A stretch of 64,000 bases of DNA, taken from assembly GCA_030068075.1 (NCBI GenBank), contig CM057823.1:15100485-15164484 (forward strand), in the 5' to 3' direction. A program made the translations under genes and the position numbers. Shown here in pieces: positions 1 to 12,399 of this stretch; within the stretch, counting starts at the first letter, position 1, and the number at the start of each line of letters is the position of its first letter. This DNA comes from Paguma larvata. Lineage: Eukaryota > Chordata > Mammalia > Carnivora > Viverridae. The notes under the pieces are model-generated. The model saw only the letters and a list, made by a program, of their open reading frames with translations, did not search any database and was not told the origin of the DNA.

Positions 1-1708
1 AGGTTGGGCAAACAGCTTTAGCCACTCTAAATTCAGGGGCTCAATATACCTAGTGTTTTTGTTTGTTTGTTGCCTCACGATACATCCGCCATGCGCAGCT
101 TGGTCTCACAGAAGGCTCAGGCACTAAATAGATGAAGTCCAGAAACAATAGTTTGGCCCGAGGCTCAGAAAGAAGCCGGGGCTTTTGTAGGATGCCAGAC
201 TCCTAACGTTTGGCTATTCAATACTCCCGGCATCTGTGGATTCATCTCCTTTTTGCTTGGCTTTCGAGCCAGTTACTGGTATTTAAACCTCCAGACCTTC
301 TTTCTCTCCAGCTCTGAGTCGGGCCGCCCCCGTATACTTTTTGCCTTGGTAGTCTTGGTTATTCATGGGGCCTTTCCCTTTTTCATGCCAAGATCGGGAA
401 TTTTTTCTTCTTCTCAATTCTTTCCTGTAGGCGTTACGAGGCCGAATATCTAAATTTTCATATCCTTGCCAGAAGCAAGATACAAACGTTAGGGGATTGT
501 TTATTTATCACAACACATGGCTCAGATCGCAAAAGGCAGGGCTCTGGGGGGCTGGGGTTACCACTCTGTGTAATCCTTCCTAGTTTTCAGAAACTTGGGG
601 CTGGAGAAAGCTCTTGTGATGGACACATGCATACAAACAATTGTAAAGATTTCGAAGAGGGAAGACACATGTCACTTTAATGACCTTTCTGAAATCTGTT
701 CCTTAAATATATACAGCCAATAAATGAAGCAGGCCTTTCCCACTCCGCTGAACATCTATAAATCTTTGAAGATCTGAGGATAAGCTTATTAAAAGTAGGA
801 GACTTGTAACATACAATCTGCTTGGCATCTTTAATAGAGGGTGATGTGAATGGCACGATTCATTAGCAACCAAAATTTAACCCGACTGATGTCATTGCTA
901 AAAATAGAAGACAAGAATAAAATGTCTGGGGCAAGTTCCATGGGGCGAATCTCTTAACAAAATACCCTGCTCTTTGCCGATGCTAATTAATGCAGAATTA
1001 AGGGGCCGCCAAGGAGACCTCCAAACTAAAAATGTCCTGAGAGGGATCACGCCCTGGGGGGTTAGTTGGGAGGTAGCCAGAGGGGTTCCAGGGCCCCAAG
1101 AAAGGAGTCTAAATTAACCGAGAAATGATACCGGTTATTTAGGGAGAACTAGGGCCGGGCCAGAACTTCCACGATCGATTTGGAAGCTTCCTGAGCCCTG
1201 GACACTCCGTCTTCTCTGAGCCACAGCTTCCTTCCCAGGGCCCGACTACGTCCATTTCTGGAGTCGGGGAAGCAAAATCCACTTTACTGAGGAGCCTTCC
1301 GCATGCCAACAAGCCAGCTTAGTATTGAACGATACCAGCGAGAATTTGAACCTATACTTTTACCCTCTGCTGTAAACGCTGGGTTCAAATCTTTATAGAT
1401 CCTTTACCAGAAACGAGTATAGCTATTTCAAAACAAACAAAGAACAACAACAGTAAAAACCACTCTCCTGAACACTGGATGTGCTCAGACCGTGGAAACT
1501 TTTGTGTTCTGAATTAGGACTTCTTAAAGGTTTTTCTTCAGACTTCTGACTTACTGCCTTATCGGGGATGATCAGGCACGGAGGTCTAAGGATGGCAGAG
1601 AAGAGAGGAAGTGAGAAAGGAAGATTTAGAAAAGACAAGCCACCTGCCTTACGACTTGCCTGGAACCAGCCGTGATGACTTCTCGCAACCCCAGAAGGGG
1701 ATTCATGA
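1..1708. other. Unique non-coding DNA, no gene seen
   Basis: No long ATG-initiated reading frame and no recognisable repeat. The part at about 660-1030 is AT-rich with several TAAT/ATTA homeodomain-type cores (for example GCTAATTAATGC near 980) and few signs of repeat origin, so it is listed separately as a possible conserved non-coding element. Confidence 0.5.
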
Positions 1709-2066
1709 GTCTTAGTCTGCTCAGGCTGCTACCAAACAAAATACCATAGGCTGGGGGGCTTATAAACAATGGAAATTTATTCCTCATAGTTCTAGAAGCT
1801 AGGAAGACCAAGATCAAGGTACCAATAGATTTGATTCTGTTGAGGATCCACTTCCTAGTCCTAGATGGCCCTGTTCTTGTGTCCTCACATGGTAGAAAGG
1901 GCAAAGGAGGTTTCAGGGATCCCTTTTTTAAGGGCGCTAATCCCACTTTGATGAGGTTTCCACACCAGCAACCTAATCACCTTCCAAAGATTCCACCACC
2001 TAATCCATCACCTTGAGAATTAGACCTCAATGTATGAATTTGGGGGGGAACATTCAGTCTGTGGCA
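1709..2066 (-). mobile_element. MLT1-type (ERVL-MaLR) solitary LTR
   Basis: Read on the minus strand the block starts TGCCACAGACTGAATGTT and continues through the typical MLT1 phrases: a CCCCCC-AAATTCATA stretch, a 'GGTGATTAGGT' block, 'GGGATTAG.GCCCTTA', and 'CCATGTGAGGACACA'. It ends in the 'TTTATAAGCC..CCTATGGTATTTTG' and 'AGACTAAGACTCA' end region. The length of about 360 bp fits a solitary LTR. It is old (many substitutions) and carries no coding sequence. Family assignment is from remembered consensus features, not a database search. Confidence 0.8.
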
Positions 2067-4048
2067 TCACTCTTACCAGCCCTTTCCTGGAATCACACAG
2101 ACATTTGTATGTCTATTCTATTCTTAAAGATCTCCAGGGAAGTGAAAGTTTTACAGAATTCTAGGTGGTGTAGAGTTCAATCTCAGAGCTTGTAACAGAT
2201 TCCTTAAAAAGTCAGAAAGACTTTAAGCATTGTGCCTTTTATATATGTCCTTTCTTTGCTAAGCATTCCATCACCATGATGATAGAGACAGATTTTCTAT
2301 CCTAAAATAGAAAGGGGTAGCCGATTCCCTCGTCTCTACCCCTCAATCAATGCACTAAAGCCAAAACTACTCGAAAAGATCTATTCAGAGAAGTATCGCT
2401 CCCCCAGCCCTGCCCCCACCTCCCCGTCGTCTCCACCTGGCTTCCACCAATCCGCTGCAGTAACCAAGCTCGCTCATTTCTCATCTTCCAAATGAGCAGA
2501 TATAAGACTCTTTCTTCTTCTTTACACACACGTTAGTATCCCAGAACTGCAAGAGCAATTTGCTTTGCTCTCAGCAGCGTGTCAACAAAGTCTTCCGTAA
2601 AGCAAGGAGGCGACTGGACCTCTCCCTTGATCCAGAGAATTAACCCGCTCCATCACCCTCCACCAAGGTGGTAAAAGCGTCATTTGCACCGCTTGGGGAG
2701 CATTAATTCACCAGACTTTTAATGATCCTTCTCTGGTATTGCCCCTTGGTTCTTAGGACAACCTATATTATTTTCTCCGGGAGCTATGGACTGCTTTCCC
2801 TCCTACGCGGACACCGTGAGACTCATCCCAAACCACAAGCAGCATCGACAGCAGGTCTCCGAGTTACATGGTGAGATTTGTTCTCAGGTGCTTCCTCGTC
2901 TCTGGAGCGACCCCGCTAGTCCTTGCCCTGGGAACCCAGCACCTTCTTTGATAAACTCTCCGTTGATCCCTTGCAGTAAACCCCATCTAGAAACTATGAC
3001 CAGGTCTTCGAGGAAAATACTTCCCAGAAAGAGTGTCTAGAGAAGAAAGAGATTGTGGGACTCTCTGTGGCTGCCGTGTGGTGCTCGCCTCTTTCCCTGA
3101 CTCCCGAGGGCTGCAGTGGAAGCAACGAGGTTCCACTCATTGAAACCCTTTATGGCACCGAGAATTAACTCTTACACAAAAGAGGCCTGATGATGTTCTT
3201 GGCAGAGTCCAACGTGAGTCATGAGCTGTTTCAAGTACCTGATTAAATATGGATAGAATGCAGGAACTTGCTGGGCGTTTTGTCCCGTGGACCAGTTTCT
3301 TGGGAAGGCAGGGGTTGGGGGGATTGGGGGGGGGCGGTAGAAGCTGTGCTCCTGGTGCAGAAGGCACACAGGGGCGCAGGGCAGAGAGCGCCTTCTTGGC
3401 CAGTGCCCACTGTACCCCTGAGGCTGGGCTTGGCGGCCTTCTCTGGCCATGAATCACACATTTGATAGCTGCCCTCGTCCTGCAGACAGGCCTGGCCTGT
3501 GCCAGCTGCCCGGCCGTAGCTCATTGCTGGACAGCCCCCTTCATTTCAGCTCTGAAAGGCAACGGCCCGCTGGAGAAAGCCCCAGAATGAAGAGAACGAA
3601 GGGCGTTGTTCCATGGGGATTGCAGCTCTGCTAGCATAACCGTTTCTAAACAGCGCCCAGCCCCACGAGGTCTCCTGAAAAGGATTTCCACGAGGGTGCA
3701 CGCGGGTGTCTGGGAGCCGCTCTCCTGAAGCAGTCCGTCTGCCTGAGGGCTGGGATTATCACCTCCAGGGGGCAAGGCCTGTAAGGTCTGGAATTTCTCC
3801 TCTGTGGCACCTATAAAGTTACCTTGAAGGGAAAGAAAGGAGGTAGGAGAGAGACACCTAATATTCCTGGGGTGATGTTATTAAGAGCCCGCCACAGGCC
3901 CCAAGAATGGCTACGGCTTGGCTCTGGTGTGTGTCTGTAAATGGACACCACGATGTTTGGCAAACAGAAACTGGCCGTGTAATCCAGGTCCTTTGTCCAG
4001 TTTGACTCCCATACCCCTGAGGTCTGAGCACCGAGAAAGGAATGCCTT
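2067..4048. other. Unique non-coding DNA
   Basis: Short overlapping reading frames occur on both strands at 3.1-3.8 kb, where the DNA is GC-rich, but they overlap each other in several frames and show no recognisable domain. No repeat family was identified. Confidence 0.45.
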
Positions 4049-4061
4049 AATGGGAAACTTT
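4049..4061. repeat. Left target-site duplication of the truncated L1 (imperfect)
   Basis: TAATGGGAAACTT here matches TAATGGGCAACCTTT at 8204-8218 with small differences, as expected for an old L1 insertion. Confidence 0.6.
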
Positions 4062-5132
4062 TTTTCTTTTTTTAAGTTTCAGGAGAATTTAGTGATTCAT
4101 CACTTACATACAACACCCAGTGGTCATCCTAACAAGTGCCCGCCTTAATGCCCGTCACCCATTTAGCCTATCCCCCTGCCCTCCTCCCCTCCAGTAACCC
4201 TCAGTTTGTTCTCTATAGTTAAGAGTCTGTTTTCTGGCTGTCTCTCTCTTTTTTTCCCTGTGTTCATCTGTTTTGTTTCTTAAATTCTACATATCAGTGA
4301 AATAATATGGTATTTATCTTTCCCTTACTGATTTATTTCACGTAGCATAATACTATGTAGTTCCATCCACATCATTGTAAATGGCAAGATTCCATTCTTT
4401 TTTATGGCTGAGTAATGGTCAAATATATATAAATGTATATATCACATATTAGCTATCCATTCATCAGTTGATGGACACTTGGGCTCTTTCCATAGTTTGA
4501 CTATTGTTGATAATACTGCTGTAAACATTGGGGTGCATGTGTCCCTTTGAATCAGCACTCCTGTATCTTTTGGGTAAATACCTAGTAGTCATTTGCTGGA
4601 TCATAGGGTAGTTCTACTTTCAGGTTTTTGAGGAACCTCCATACTGTTTTCCAGAGTGGCTGCACCTGTTTGCATTCTCACCAACATTGTAAGAGGTGTG
4701 GGTCCCCTTTCTCTGCATCCTCACCAACACCTGTTGTTTCCTGTGTTGTTAATTTTAGCCATTCTGACAGGTGTAAGGTGCTAGCTCATCGTGGTTTTGA
4801 TTTGTATTTCCCTGGTGATGAATGATGTCGAGCATCTTTTCATGTATCTGTTAGCCATCTGGATGTTTTCTTTGGAAAAATGCCTATTCATATCTTCTTC
4901 CCATTTCTTCACTGGATTATTTGTTTTCTGGGTGTTGAGTTTGATAAGTTCCTTATAGATTTTGGGTACTAACTCCTTATCCAATATGTCATTCACAAAT
5001 ATCTTCTCCCATTCTGTTGGTTGCCTTTAGTTTTGTTGATTGTTTCCTTTGCAGTGCAGAAGCTTTTTATCTTGATGAGGTCCCAACGGTTCATTTTTGG
5101 TTTTGTTTCCCTTGCCTCAGGAGACATATCTA

Positions 5133-5346
5133 TTTTTTTAATTATTATTATTTTAATGTTTATTTTTGAGAGAGACAGAGCACGAGTGGGGGAGGGGCAG
5201 AGAGAAAGGGAGACACAGAATCTGAAGCAGGCTCCAGGCTCCAAGCTGTCAGCACAAAGCCTGATGCGGGGCTCGAACTCATGAACTGTGAGATCATGAC
5301 CTGATCCAAAATCAGATACTTAACCAACTGAGTCACCCAGGCGCCC
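5133..5346 (-). mobile_element. SINEC (felid tRNA-derived SINE), nested in L1
   Basis: Minus orientation: A-rich tail on the left, then the GA-rich complement of the CT body, ending with CCCAGGCGCCCC, the complement of the tRNA-like head. It is bounded by an exact 17-bp duplication (CTCAGGAGACATATCTA at 5116-5132 and 5347-5363). It lies inside the truncated L1, so it inserted later than that L1. Confidence 0.95.
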
Positions 5347-7949
5347 CTCAGGAGACATATCTAGAAAGAAGTTGCTGTGGCCGATGTCAGAGGTTAGTGC
5401 CTGGGTTCTCCTCTAGGATTTTGGTGGTTTCATTTCTCACATTTAGGTCTGTCATCCATTTTAAATGTAATTTTGTGTATGGTACAAGAAAGGTGGTCCA
5501 GTTTCATTCTTTTGCATGTAGCTGTCCTATGTTTCCAACACCATTTGTTGAAAAGACAGTTTTTTCCCCCCATTGGATATTCTTTCCTGCTTTGTTGAAG
5601 ATTAGTTGACCCCTATAGTTCTGGGTTCATTTCTAGATTTTCTATTCTGTTCCATTGATCAGAAAATTGATACATAGCTATGTGTCTATTTTTCTACCAG
5701 TACCATACTGTCTTGATCACTACAGCTTTGTAATATAACTTGAAGTCCAGAATTGTGATGCCTCCAGCTTTGCCTTTTTTTTTCCCCCAAGATTGCTTTG
5801 GCTATTTGAATTCTTTTGTGGTTCCATACAAATTTTAGGATCGTTTATCCTAGCTCTGTAAAAAATACTGGTGGTATTTTGATAGGGATTGTGCTAAATG
5901 TGTAGATCGCTGTAGGTAGTATCAACATTCTAACAATATTTGTTCTTCCAATCCATGGACATGGAATGTTTTTCCATTTCTTTGTGTCATCTTTGATTTC
6001 TTTCATAAGTGTTTTATACTTTTCGGCACACAGCTCTTTTACCTCTTTGGCTTGGTTTATTCCTAGGTATCTTTATGGTTTTTGGTGCAGTTGTAAACGG
6101 GGTCAATTCCTTGATTTCTCTTTCTGCTGCTTCGTTCTTGGTTTATAGAAATACAACAGATTTCTATATGTTGATTTTGTATCCTGTGACTTTACTGAAT
6201 TCGTGTATCAGTTCTAGCAATTTTTTGGTGGAGTCTTTTGGGTTTTCTATATAGAGTATCATGTCATTTGCGAATAGTGAAAGTTTGACTTTTTTCTTGC
6301 TGATTTGGATGCTGTTTATTTCTTTTTGTTGCTGATTGCTGAGGCTAGGACTTCCAGTGGTGAGAGTGGACATCCCTGTCTTGTTCCTGACCATAGAAGA
6401 AAAGTTCTTAGTTTTTCCCTGTTGAGGATTATATTAGCTGTTGGTTTTTTGTATATGGCCTTTATGATGTTGAGGTATGTTCCCTCTATCCCTATTTTGT
6501 TGAGGGTTTTTATCATGAATGAATATTGTACTTTGTCAAATGCTGTTCATGCATCTATTAAAAAGATCATATGGTTATTATCCTTTCTCTTATTAATGTA
6601 GTGTATCATGCTGATTATTCGTGAATATTGAACCACCCTTGCAGCCCAGGAATAATCCCGCTGATCGTGATGAATGGTTCTTTTAATATGCTAATAGATT
6701 CAGTTTGCTAGTATTTTGTTGAGGATTTTTGCATCCATGTTCATCAGGGATATTTGTCTGTAGTTCCTTTTTTTAGTGGAGTCTTTATCTGGTTTTGGAA
6801 TCAGGGCAATGCTGGTATCATAGAATGAATTTAGAAGTTTTCCTTCCAGTTTTATTTTTTGGAATAATTTGAGAAGAATAGGTATTAACATTTCTTTAAA
6901 TGTTTGGTAGAATATCCCTGGGAAGCCATCTGACCATGAGCTTTTGTTTATTGGGAGATTTTTGATTACCGATTCAATTTCTTTGCTGGTTATTGGTCTG
7001 TTCAAGTTTTCTATTTCTTTCTGTTTTAGTTTTTGTAGCTTATATGTTTCTAGGAATTTATCCATTTCTTCCACAATGTCTGATTTGTTGACATATAATT
7101 TTTTATAATATTTTAATTGTTTGTATTTCTGTGGTGTTCGCTATTATTTCTCCTCTCTCATTTGTGATTTTATTTATTTGGGTCCTTTCTATTTTCTTTT
7201 TGATAAGTCTGGTAAGAGGTTTATCAATTTTATTAATTTTTTCAAAGAACCAGCTTCTGGTCACATTGATCTGTTCTACATTTTTTTTAGTTTCTGTGTC
7301 ATTTATTTTTGCTCCAATCTTTAATATTTCCCTTCTTCTGCTACCTTTAGGCTTCATTTGTTCTTTTTCTAGCTTCTTTAGGTGTAAGATTAGGTTGCTT
7401 ATTTGAGATTTTTCTGGCTTCTTGATGTAGGCCTGTATTGCTATAAACTTCCCTCTTAGGACTGCTTTTGCTGCATCCCAAAGGTTTTAGAAAGCAGTAT
7501 TTTAGTTTTCATTTGTTCCCATGTATTTTTTAAATTTCTTCTTTAATTTCGTGGTTGACCCATTCATTCTTCAGCATCATGCATGTTCTTTAACCACCAT
7601 GTATTTGTGGTCTTTACAAATTTTTTCTTGTGGTTGACTTCAAGTTTTATAGCATTGTGGTCAGAAAAGATGCATGGAATGCTCTCAGTCTTTTTGTACT
7701 TGTTGAGGCCTGATTTCTGACTTAGTGTGTGATCTATGTGCATTTGAAAAGAATGTGTATTCTGCTGCTTTAGGAAGGAATGTTCTGAATATATCAAGTA
7801 AGTCCATCTGGTCCAATATGTCATTCAAAGTCATTGTTTACTTGTTGATTTTCTTCTTAGATGATCTGTCCATTGATGCAAGTGGGTTCCTAAAGTTCCC
7901 TACTATTATTGTTTTATTATTAATGTGTTCCTTCATGTTTGCTGCTAAT

Positions 7950-8055
7950 AGCAACAAATATTATATTATATTATATTATATTATATAGTTGGATGCTTTA
8001 TTATATTAACAAATATTATAATATAACAAATATTATATAGTTGGATGCTTTCAAG
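7950..8055. repeat. AT-rich simple repeat and short local duplication
   Basis: TTATA units at about 7957-7986 are followed by two copies of an AAATATTATATAGTTGGATGCTTT-like unit about 55 bp apart, inside the L1. Replication slippage in the element is the simplest explanation. Confidence 0.7.
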
Positions 8056-8218
8056 TTGGGGGCATAAATATTTACAATTGTTAGATCTTGTTGGATTGTC
8101 CCCTTTATTTTGATATAGTGCCCTTCTTCATCTCTTGTTACATCTTTGGTTTAAAATTTAGCTTGTCTGATATAAGTATTGCTACTCTGGCTTTCTTTTG
8201 ACATAATGGGCAACCTTT

Positions 8219-8805
8219 CATTCATAGACCCCTTGGATTGCATAAACAGAAGTTCTTAGTTTGGCATCTAATGAAAATATTAGGAAACTATGAATGACAT
8301 AATAATAGTCTTTTTGTTTGCCTGACTTCTCTGTTCCACAAGACTAAAATTTAGTCCTGGTATTTGAAATATTACTTTACCTTCTCACCCCATTTCTCTG
8401 ATATGTGTGGGAATCCAGGCAGGTGACCTACATTTAAAGAGACAGTTGAGGTCTGGAAAGATGAATTAATAGATGAAGTGTCCACCCAGAACTAGTGTCA
8501 AGGGTGTATGCCTTCCATTCTCCTCCAAGTAGTACCACTGGACCATGCGTCTGTCAGGTGTCCACTGGGAACCCGGCAACATTCTGGCAGTCCATCAGTG
8601 TTGAGTTCAAGTCTTACCCTGCCCATGAAAGCTAGTGTCCCTTTCTCCTCTGCATTCACTCACTCTTGGGTTGTTCATGACCCAGTACACTTGACCTACT
8701 ACTCATCACTTTTTGGGAGATGGGTACTGTTTGTTTATTTGTTTGTTTGTTTGTTGTTTTTAATCTTATTAAAATGAGAGTGGCAATGTTGTATATTCCT
8801 TCTCA
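8219..8805. other. Unique non-coding DNA with a TTTG-rich tract
   Basis: No gene or clear repeat seen. A GTTT-unit tract (about 8728-8757) is the only low-complexity feature. Confidence 0.4.
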
Positions 8806-8910
8806 CTAAGTAGACTATGAGCCCCTTGAGGGCAGTGACCATATCTGAAACCACTTTGTTGCCCCATTCCCTATCTCCTTTTGTTGTACGTTAGATGCTT
8901 AATAACTGTG
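8806..8910 (+). mobile_element. L2 (LINE2) 3'-end fragment
   Basis: The phrase 'AGACTATGAGCCCCTTGAGGGCAGTGACCATATCT', followed by 'TTAGATGCTTAATAACTG', matches the L2 3' end ('gtaagctccttgagggcaggg..tctg ... gtaggcgctcaataaat'). An old mammalian-wide relic, non-coding. Confidence 0.7.
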
Positions 8911-9071
8911 TCCATGACATTTATGATGAGGTGTGGTTTACAGTTGATGACTATGCCCACTGCTTAGGGAAGATGATGCCTCACATCACACAGGGCTTTA
9001 TGGCTGAGAAAGCACTTTCACACAGCTTACCTCACACCACCTCCCCAGAGTCATGCAATGTCTCCAAGCAC

Positions 9072-9190
9072 AGAGCATGTCTGAGAGACTAAAGTGACTT
9101 ACCAGAGAGTTCTTATGACTGGCGAGTAATGGGGCTCAGGCTGGAACCAGATCATCTGTCTTCAAATCCGGCGTTCTTTCCCCCACAACA
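9072..9190 (+). mobile_element. MIR SINE fragment
   Basis: 'AAAGTGACTTACC', a diverged 'ACAGCTAGTAAGTGG'-like stretch and 'GGCTGGAACCAGATCATCTGTC' follow the order of the MIR core and 3' half ('taagtgacttgcccaaggtcacacagctagtaa..ggattcgaacccaggtctgtc'). Strongly diverged. Confidence 0.45.
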
Positions 9191-11947
9191 CAGCGACCCC
9201 ATTGTTTCTGAAGTGCGGTGCACTTGCCTTCACACTGGGAACCCCGTGGTCTCTGTCTTTTCCACCAAAGCTGCTCTGGTTTTGCTATGTTGAGCAGCTT
9301 CCACTGCAGCAGTGACTGCATAGTTCTCCATTATTGATTTCAAAAGTTAAATTCAAAGTAGCATTTTATGGTTTTTTTTTTTAGGCATGTTATGCAAATG
9401 CCATCCGTCTCTCTGAAACGTGCAGTGTTGAGGTGTGTAGTAACAGATGCACACACGTTGTATTGGAACCATTTTCGGTTGAATTACCCTAGATGCACTC
9501 CAAAGTATCGACGCCCCCTACAGTACCACCCAAGGGGCACATTCTCTCTTGGATCATCCGCTCTTACCCAGGCTACTGGCTCTACCAAATTCCCAGCCCC
9601 CGCTTCACTGAGGCTTCATGGGGTCTGTCAGATGGGCACATGGGGGGTGTCAAAGGCGTCTGCCCAGTTCAGCCCCACCAAGCCCTGCGCCAGGCTCTGC
9701 TTCCAGCCCTGCAGGCAGCATGCCTGCATTGAAATAGCTGTGACTCCATGGTCACCTTCCTGAGATGTCTCCGTCCCTTGGGCTCGTCAGCCTGGTGCCC
9801 AACCTCTAGCAGGACAGCTGGACGGTAAAGCATTGTAGTTTGTCTGCTTGTTTCCTTGTTTGTTTGTTTGTTGCCAGACTGCTATAAAACACCAAATTCC
9901 ATTTTCTGCACCAAACTGAGGCTCCCTGGGCAGAAAAGCAGTAAGAATCTTCAAGTTTCCCACCCTACTGAGTTTTCACTCCCGTACTGTGAGATTTTTT
10001 TTTTTTGCTTAAAGCTGAGTGTTTGTAAAACACCAAGCTGGGTGGGACATCCCTGGTTTATAATGAGACTATTCCAACATTCCCAGCAACTGAACCTCTT
10101 CCTCGGGGCTCTGGATAGCAGGGCGCAGTGCCGAAAGGCATGCTGAATGCATTGTGATCTTAGCTCTGGAGGCAGCTCATTTACTAAGTTACTTGCAACA
10201 GGGAGCTCGCTCTGCAGGAAGCACATTTTCCTTCAATGCTTAGCCAAAACTTAGGATGAGGTTTTATGAGACCCACTAAAATCCATAAGCATACATAAGT
10301 TTACAAGTCATTTGAATGTTTGTCAGTGATTTGAAAGGAATGTCGTTGAGCCAACAATTCCATTATGTAGGGTGCTGTACTCTGGGTTTCCCCAAATTTG
10401 GATGAGCTTTAAGAGCCGCTCTCATTTCTTGGCAACGGCCCAAGGGTGCCTTGGTTTTGAGCTGCTTCTCAGCATTATGTTTTCACAGCAGGAATTCAAT
10501 TTTCCAAAGTAGTGTCCTTTACCCTGGGAGGAAGGGATCCGCGAACTCCGTGAACCTATCCCAGCGTCCCGGACAGCTCCACCGAGTGGAGTTCAGACCT
10601 CCGTCTGGATTCTCTCCATTTCTGGTCAGGAAGGTCTGTGAAAGTGAGCGAAACCCTCAGCAGATGATTTCGTCAGCCCCAATAAAGGCATGTCGAGACG
10701 CTGCCAAGAAGAATCTGGTTTCAGAGGCAACTTTCCTTTTAAAGCGCCGGGGTAATCGCTTTCTACCCAAACTCATGAGGTTCGCATTGCAGGAAGCAAA
10801 CATGATAGCAGGCCGTCTTAGCGGACGATCTGAGTCTTCCTTCTCCCGCCCCAGCCTCCAAACAAATAGCTCTCTGGGGGAGTGATGTCTACATCAAAGC
10901 TGCTTGTCACTCAGTGGGCCTCCCAGATGGGGAAGTGTTTACTTTGGCTGAGAACAACTATATTCTCTGCGTCTGGAACCAGGGGCTGACGGCAGTGGAC
11001 ACTTTCTGGCTGCAGCTGGGTAGGTTTGCAGGTGGCCTGCCTTTCTCCCAGCTCCCATCATCCAGAAAGGTCAGAGGAAGTTAGGACCATCCAAGGGTCC
11101 TGACAAGGACCGAAGATCTCCGCAGTGTGCAGAGGCTGCCGGGTGTGCCCTAGAGGCCATAAAACCTCTTTTAAAGCTCTGAGTTGGTAATATTCAGTTC
11201 TTGGTAAACTCTGGGATCTCGAGAGATGCTAAAATTAGATTCTTTAATAATACATAAGAGGTAGAAATCTGTAAATCTTCCTATGTAACTCCTTCTTGCA
11301 TCCATAGACATCCTCAAGAAATTTGTTTGTATTCAAAAGCCAACGAAACGTGTGACCTGCCGCAATCCTGGGGGTGAGAAGTTCCTCTCTGTCCGTCACT
11401 GGGCTGTAACGTGATCCCTGTTTGATGTCCTGGGCCCTCAGCAATTTCCTCAGTCATTGACTGTTTGATCGATAGAAATTTGCGGCAATGTTACTTACTT
11501 ACTAAGAGCTAAGATAAAAGTTTCCCTACATCATTTTTACATGCAGCATGATTGCCTGCCCAGCGTTCTTAGTAAGTCACAGGATGGCCCTCTGGGAAAA
11601 GCTGGAGATCAAAGGCATGACCACATCCTGTGACTCTTATGCCTGAGATCGATAGAAGCAAGGAAAAGATTATTGGCTTAAGACAGGGATAGTCAGGAAA
11701 CAATGACCAAAATCAGTCAGTACTGAGTCAGGGCTTGACGAAAGCGATGGCCATGTTCTTAGAGCATTCTAACCACCAGAACCCGGGCAAGCCTCGCAAA
11801 ATCGTACGGCACTTAAAGTTTGCACATGAACACCTTTCAAACATATCTTTTATAATCAGTGTTTTCTGCGTGCCTCGTTTCACCAATTCGTGTTCGAATT
11901 CTTTCAAAACGACTACCATTCTCCACTCTTTTACATCATTTAAAATG
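9191..11947. other. Unique non-coding DNA
   Basis: The longest open frame here (10451-10885, 144 codons) begins at TTG, is not recognisable and contains no domain. It is treated as chance. T-rich and TTTG tracts occur near 9370, 9850 and 9995. No repeat family was identified. Confidence 0.45.
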
Positions 11948-12103
11948 TGATCCATGCGTGAGGCAGGGGCCTCCGCTTCCCTGGGAACTTGCTAAAAATG
12001 CAGAATCTCAGGCCTCACCCTGAACCCACAGAATCAGAATCTGCATTTTAACAAGACCCTCAGGTGGTCTGTGTGCACCTTAAAGTATGGGAAGTGCTGC
12101 TGG
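11948..12103 (+). mobile_element. MER20-like hAT-Charlie DNA transposon fragment
   Basis: 'CCTGGGAACTTGCTAAAAATGCAGAATCTCAGGCC', then 'AGAATCAGAATCTGCATTTTAACAAGACCCTCAGGTG' and a final 'TAAAGTATGGGAAGTGCTG' follow the MER20 consensus order. Non-autonomous and old. Confidence 0.75.
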
Positions 12104-12172
12104 ATGCCTTTTATATCTCTAGATCGCCAATCTTTATAATCATTTATAATTATCATATAAATGCTTTCCTTT

Positions 12173-12385
12173 TTAAATTTTATTCTTTAACATTTATTTA
12201 GTTTTGAGAGAGCGCAAGCAGCGCGAGTAGGGGAGGGGCAGAGAGAGGGAGACAGAGGATCCGAAGCAGGCTCAGCGCTGTGAGCGCAGAGCCCAATGCC
12301 GTGGCCGAACTCACGAACCATGAGTTCATGATCTGAGCCGAAATTAAGAGTCAGCTGCTTAACCAACTGAACCACCCAGGCACCC
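12173..12385 (-). mobile_element. SINEC, minus orientation
   Basis: Complement of the felid SINE: T/A-rich tail, GAGAGAG body, and CCACCCAGGCACCC at the head end. A 15-bp perfect duplication, TAAATGCTTTCCTTT, flanks it (12158-12172 and 12386-12400). Confidence 0.95.
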
Positions 12386-12399
12386 TAAATGCTTTCCTT

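Larger units (their letters stand above)
4062..8203 (-). mobile_element. 5'-truncated, decayed LINE-1 (ORF2 3' part plus 3'UTR)
   Basis: The block is collinear with the intact L1 at 32.7-38.4 kb but diverged. The left end has a broken poly-T (4058-4074, the poly(A) tail) followed by the same 3'UTR phrase ('ACACCCAGTGGTCATCC'). Going right, ORF2 is readable only in pieces: an EN C-terminal piece with SDHNA (7564-7824), an RT piece with [18 protein letters not shown] (6700-7074), an RT core with '[10 protein letters not shown]' in place of FADD (6164-6394) and a C-terminal piece (4781-4996). Frameshifts and stops separate them, and the second catalytic Asp context is altered, so the element is dead. 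Homology stops near 8203. An imperfect target duplication (TAATGGGAAACTTT near 4049; TAATGGGCAACCTTT near 8204) flanks it, showing a classical 5'-truncated insertion. A SINE is nested inside. Confidence 0.92.

Noticed and set aside
1709..2066. Possibility of a larger endogenous retrovirus around the MLT1 LTR
   Set aside because: No second LTR, primer-binding site or gag/pol-like sequence nearby. It is a solitary LTR.
10451..10885. Open frame of 144 codons, plus strand
   Set aside because: Begins at TTG and shows no recognisable motif. It could at most contain an unrecognised exon.
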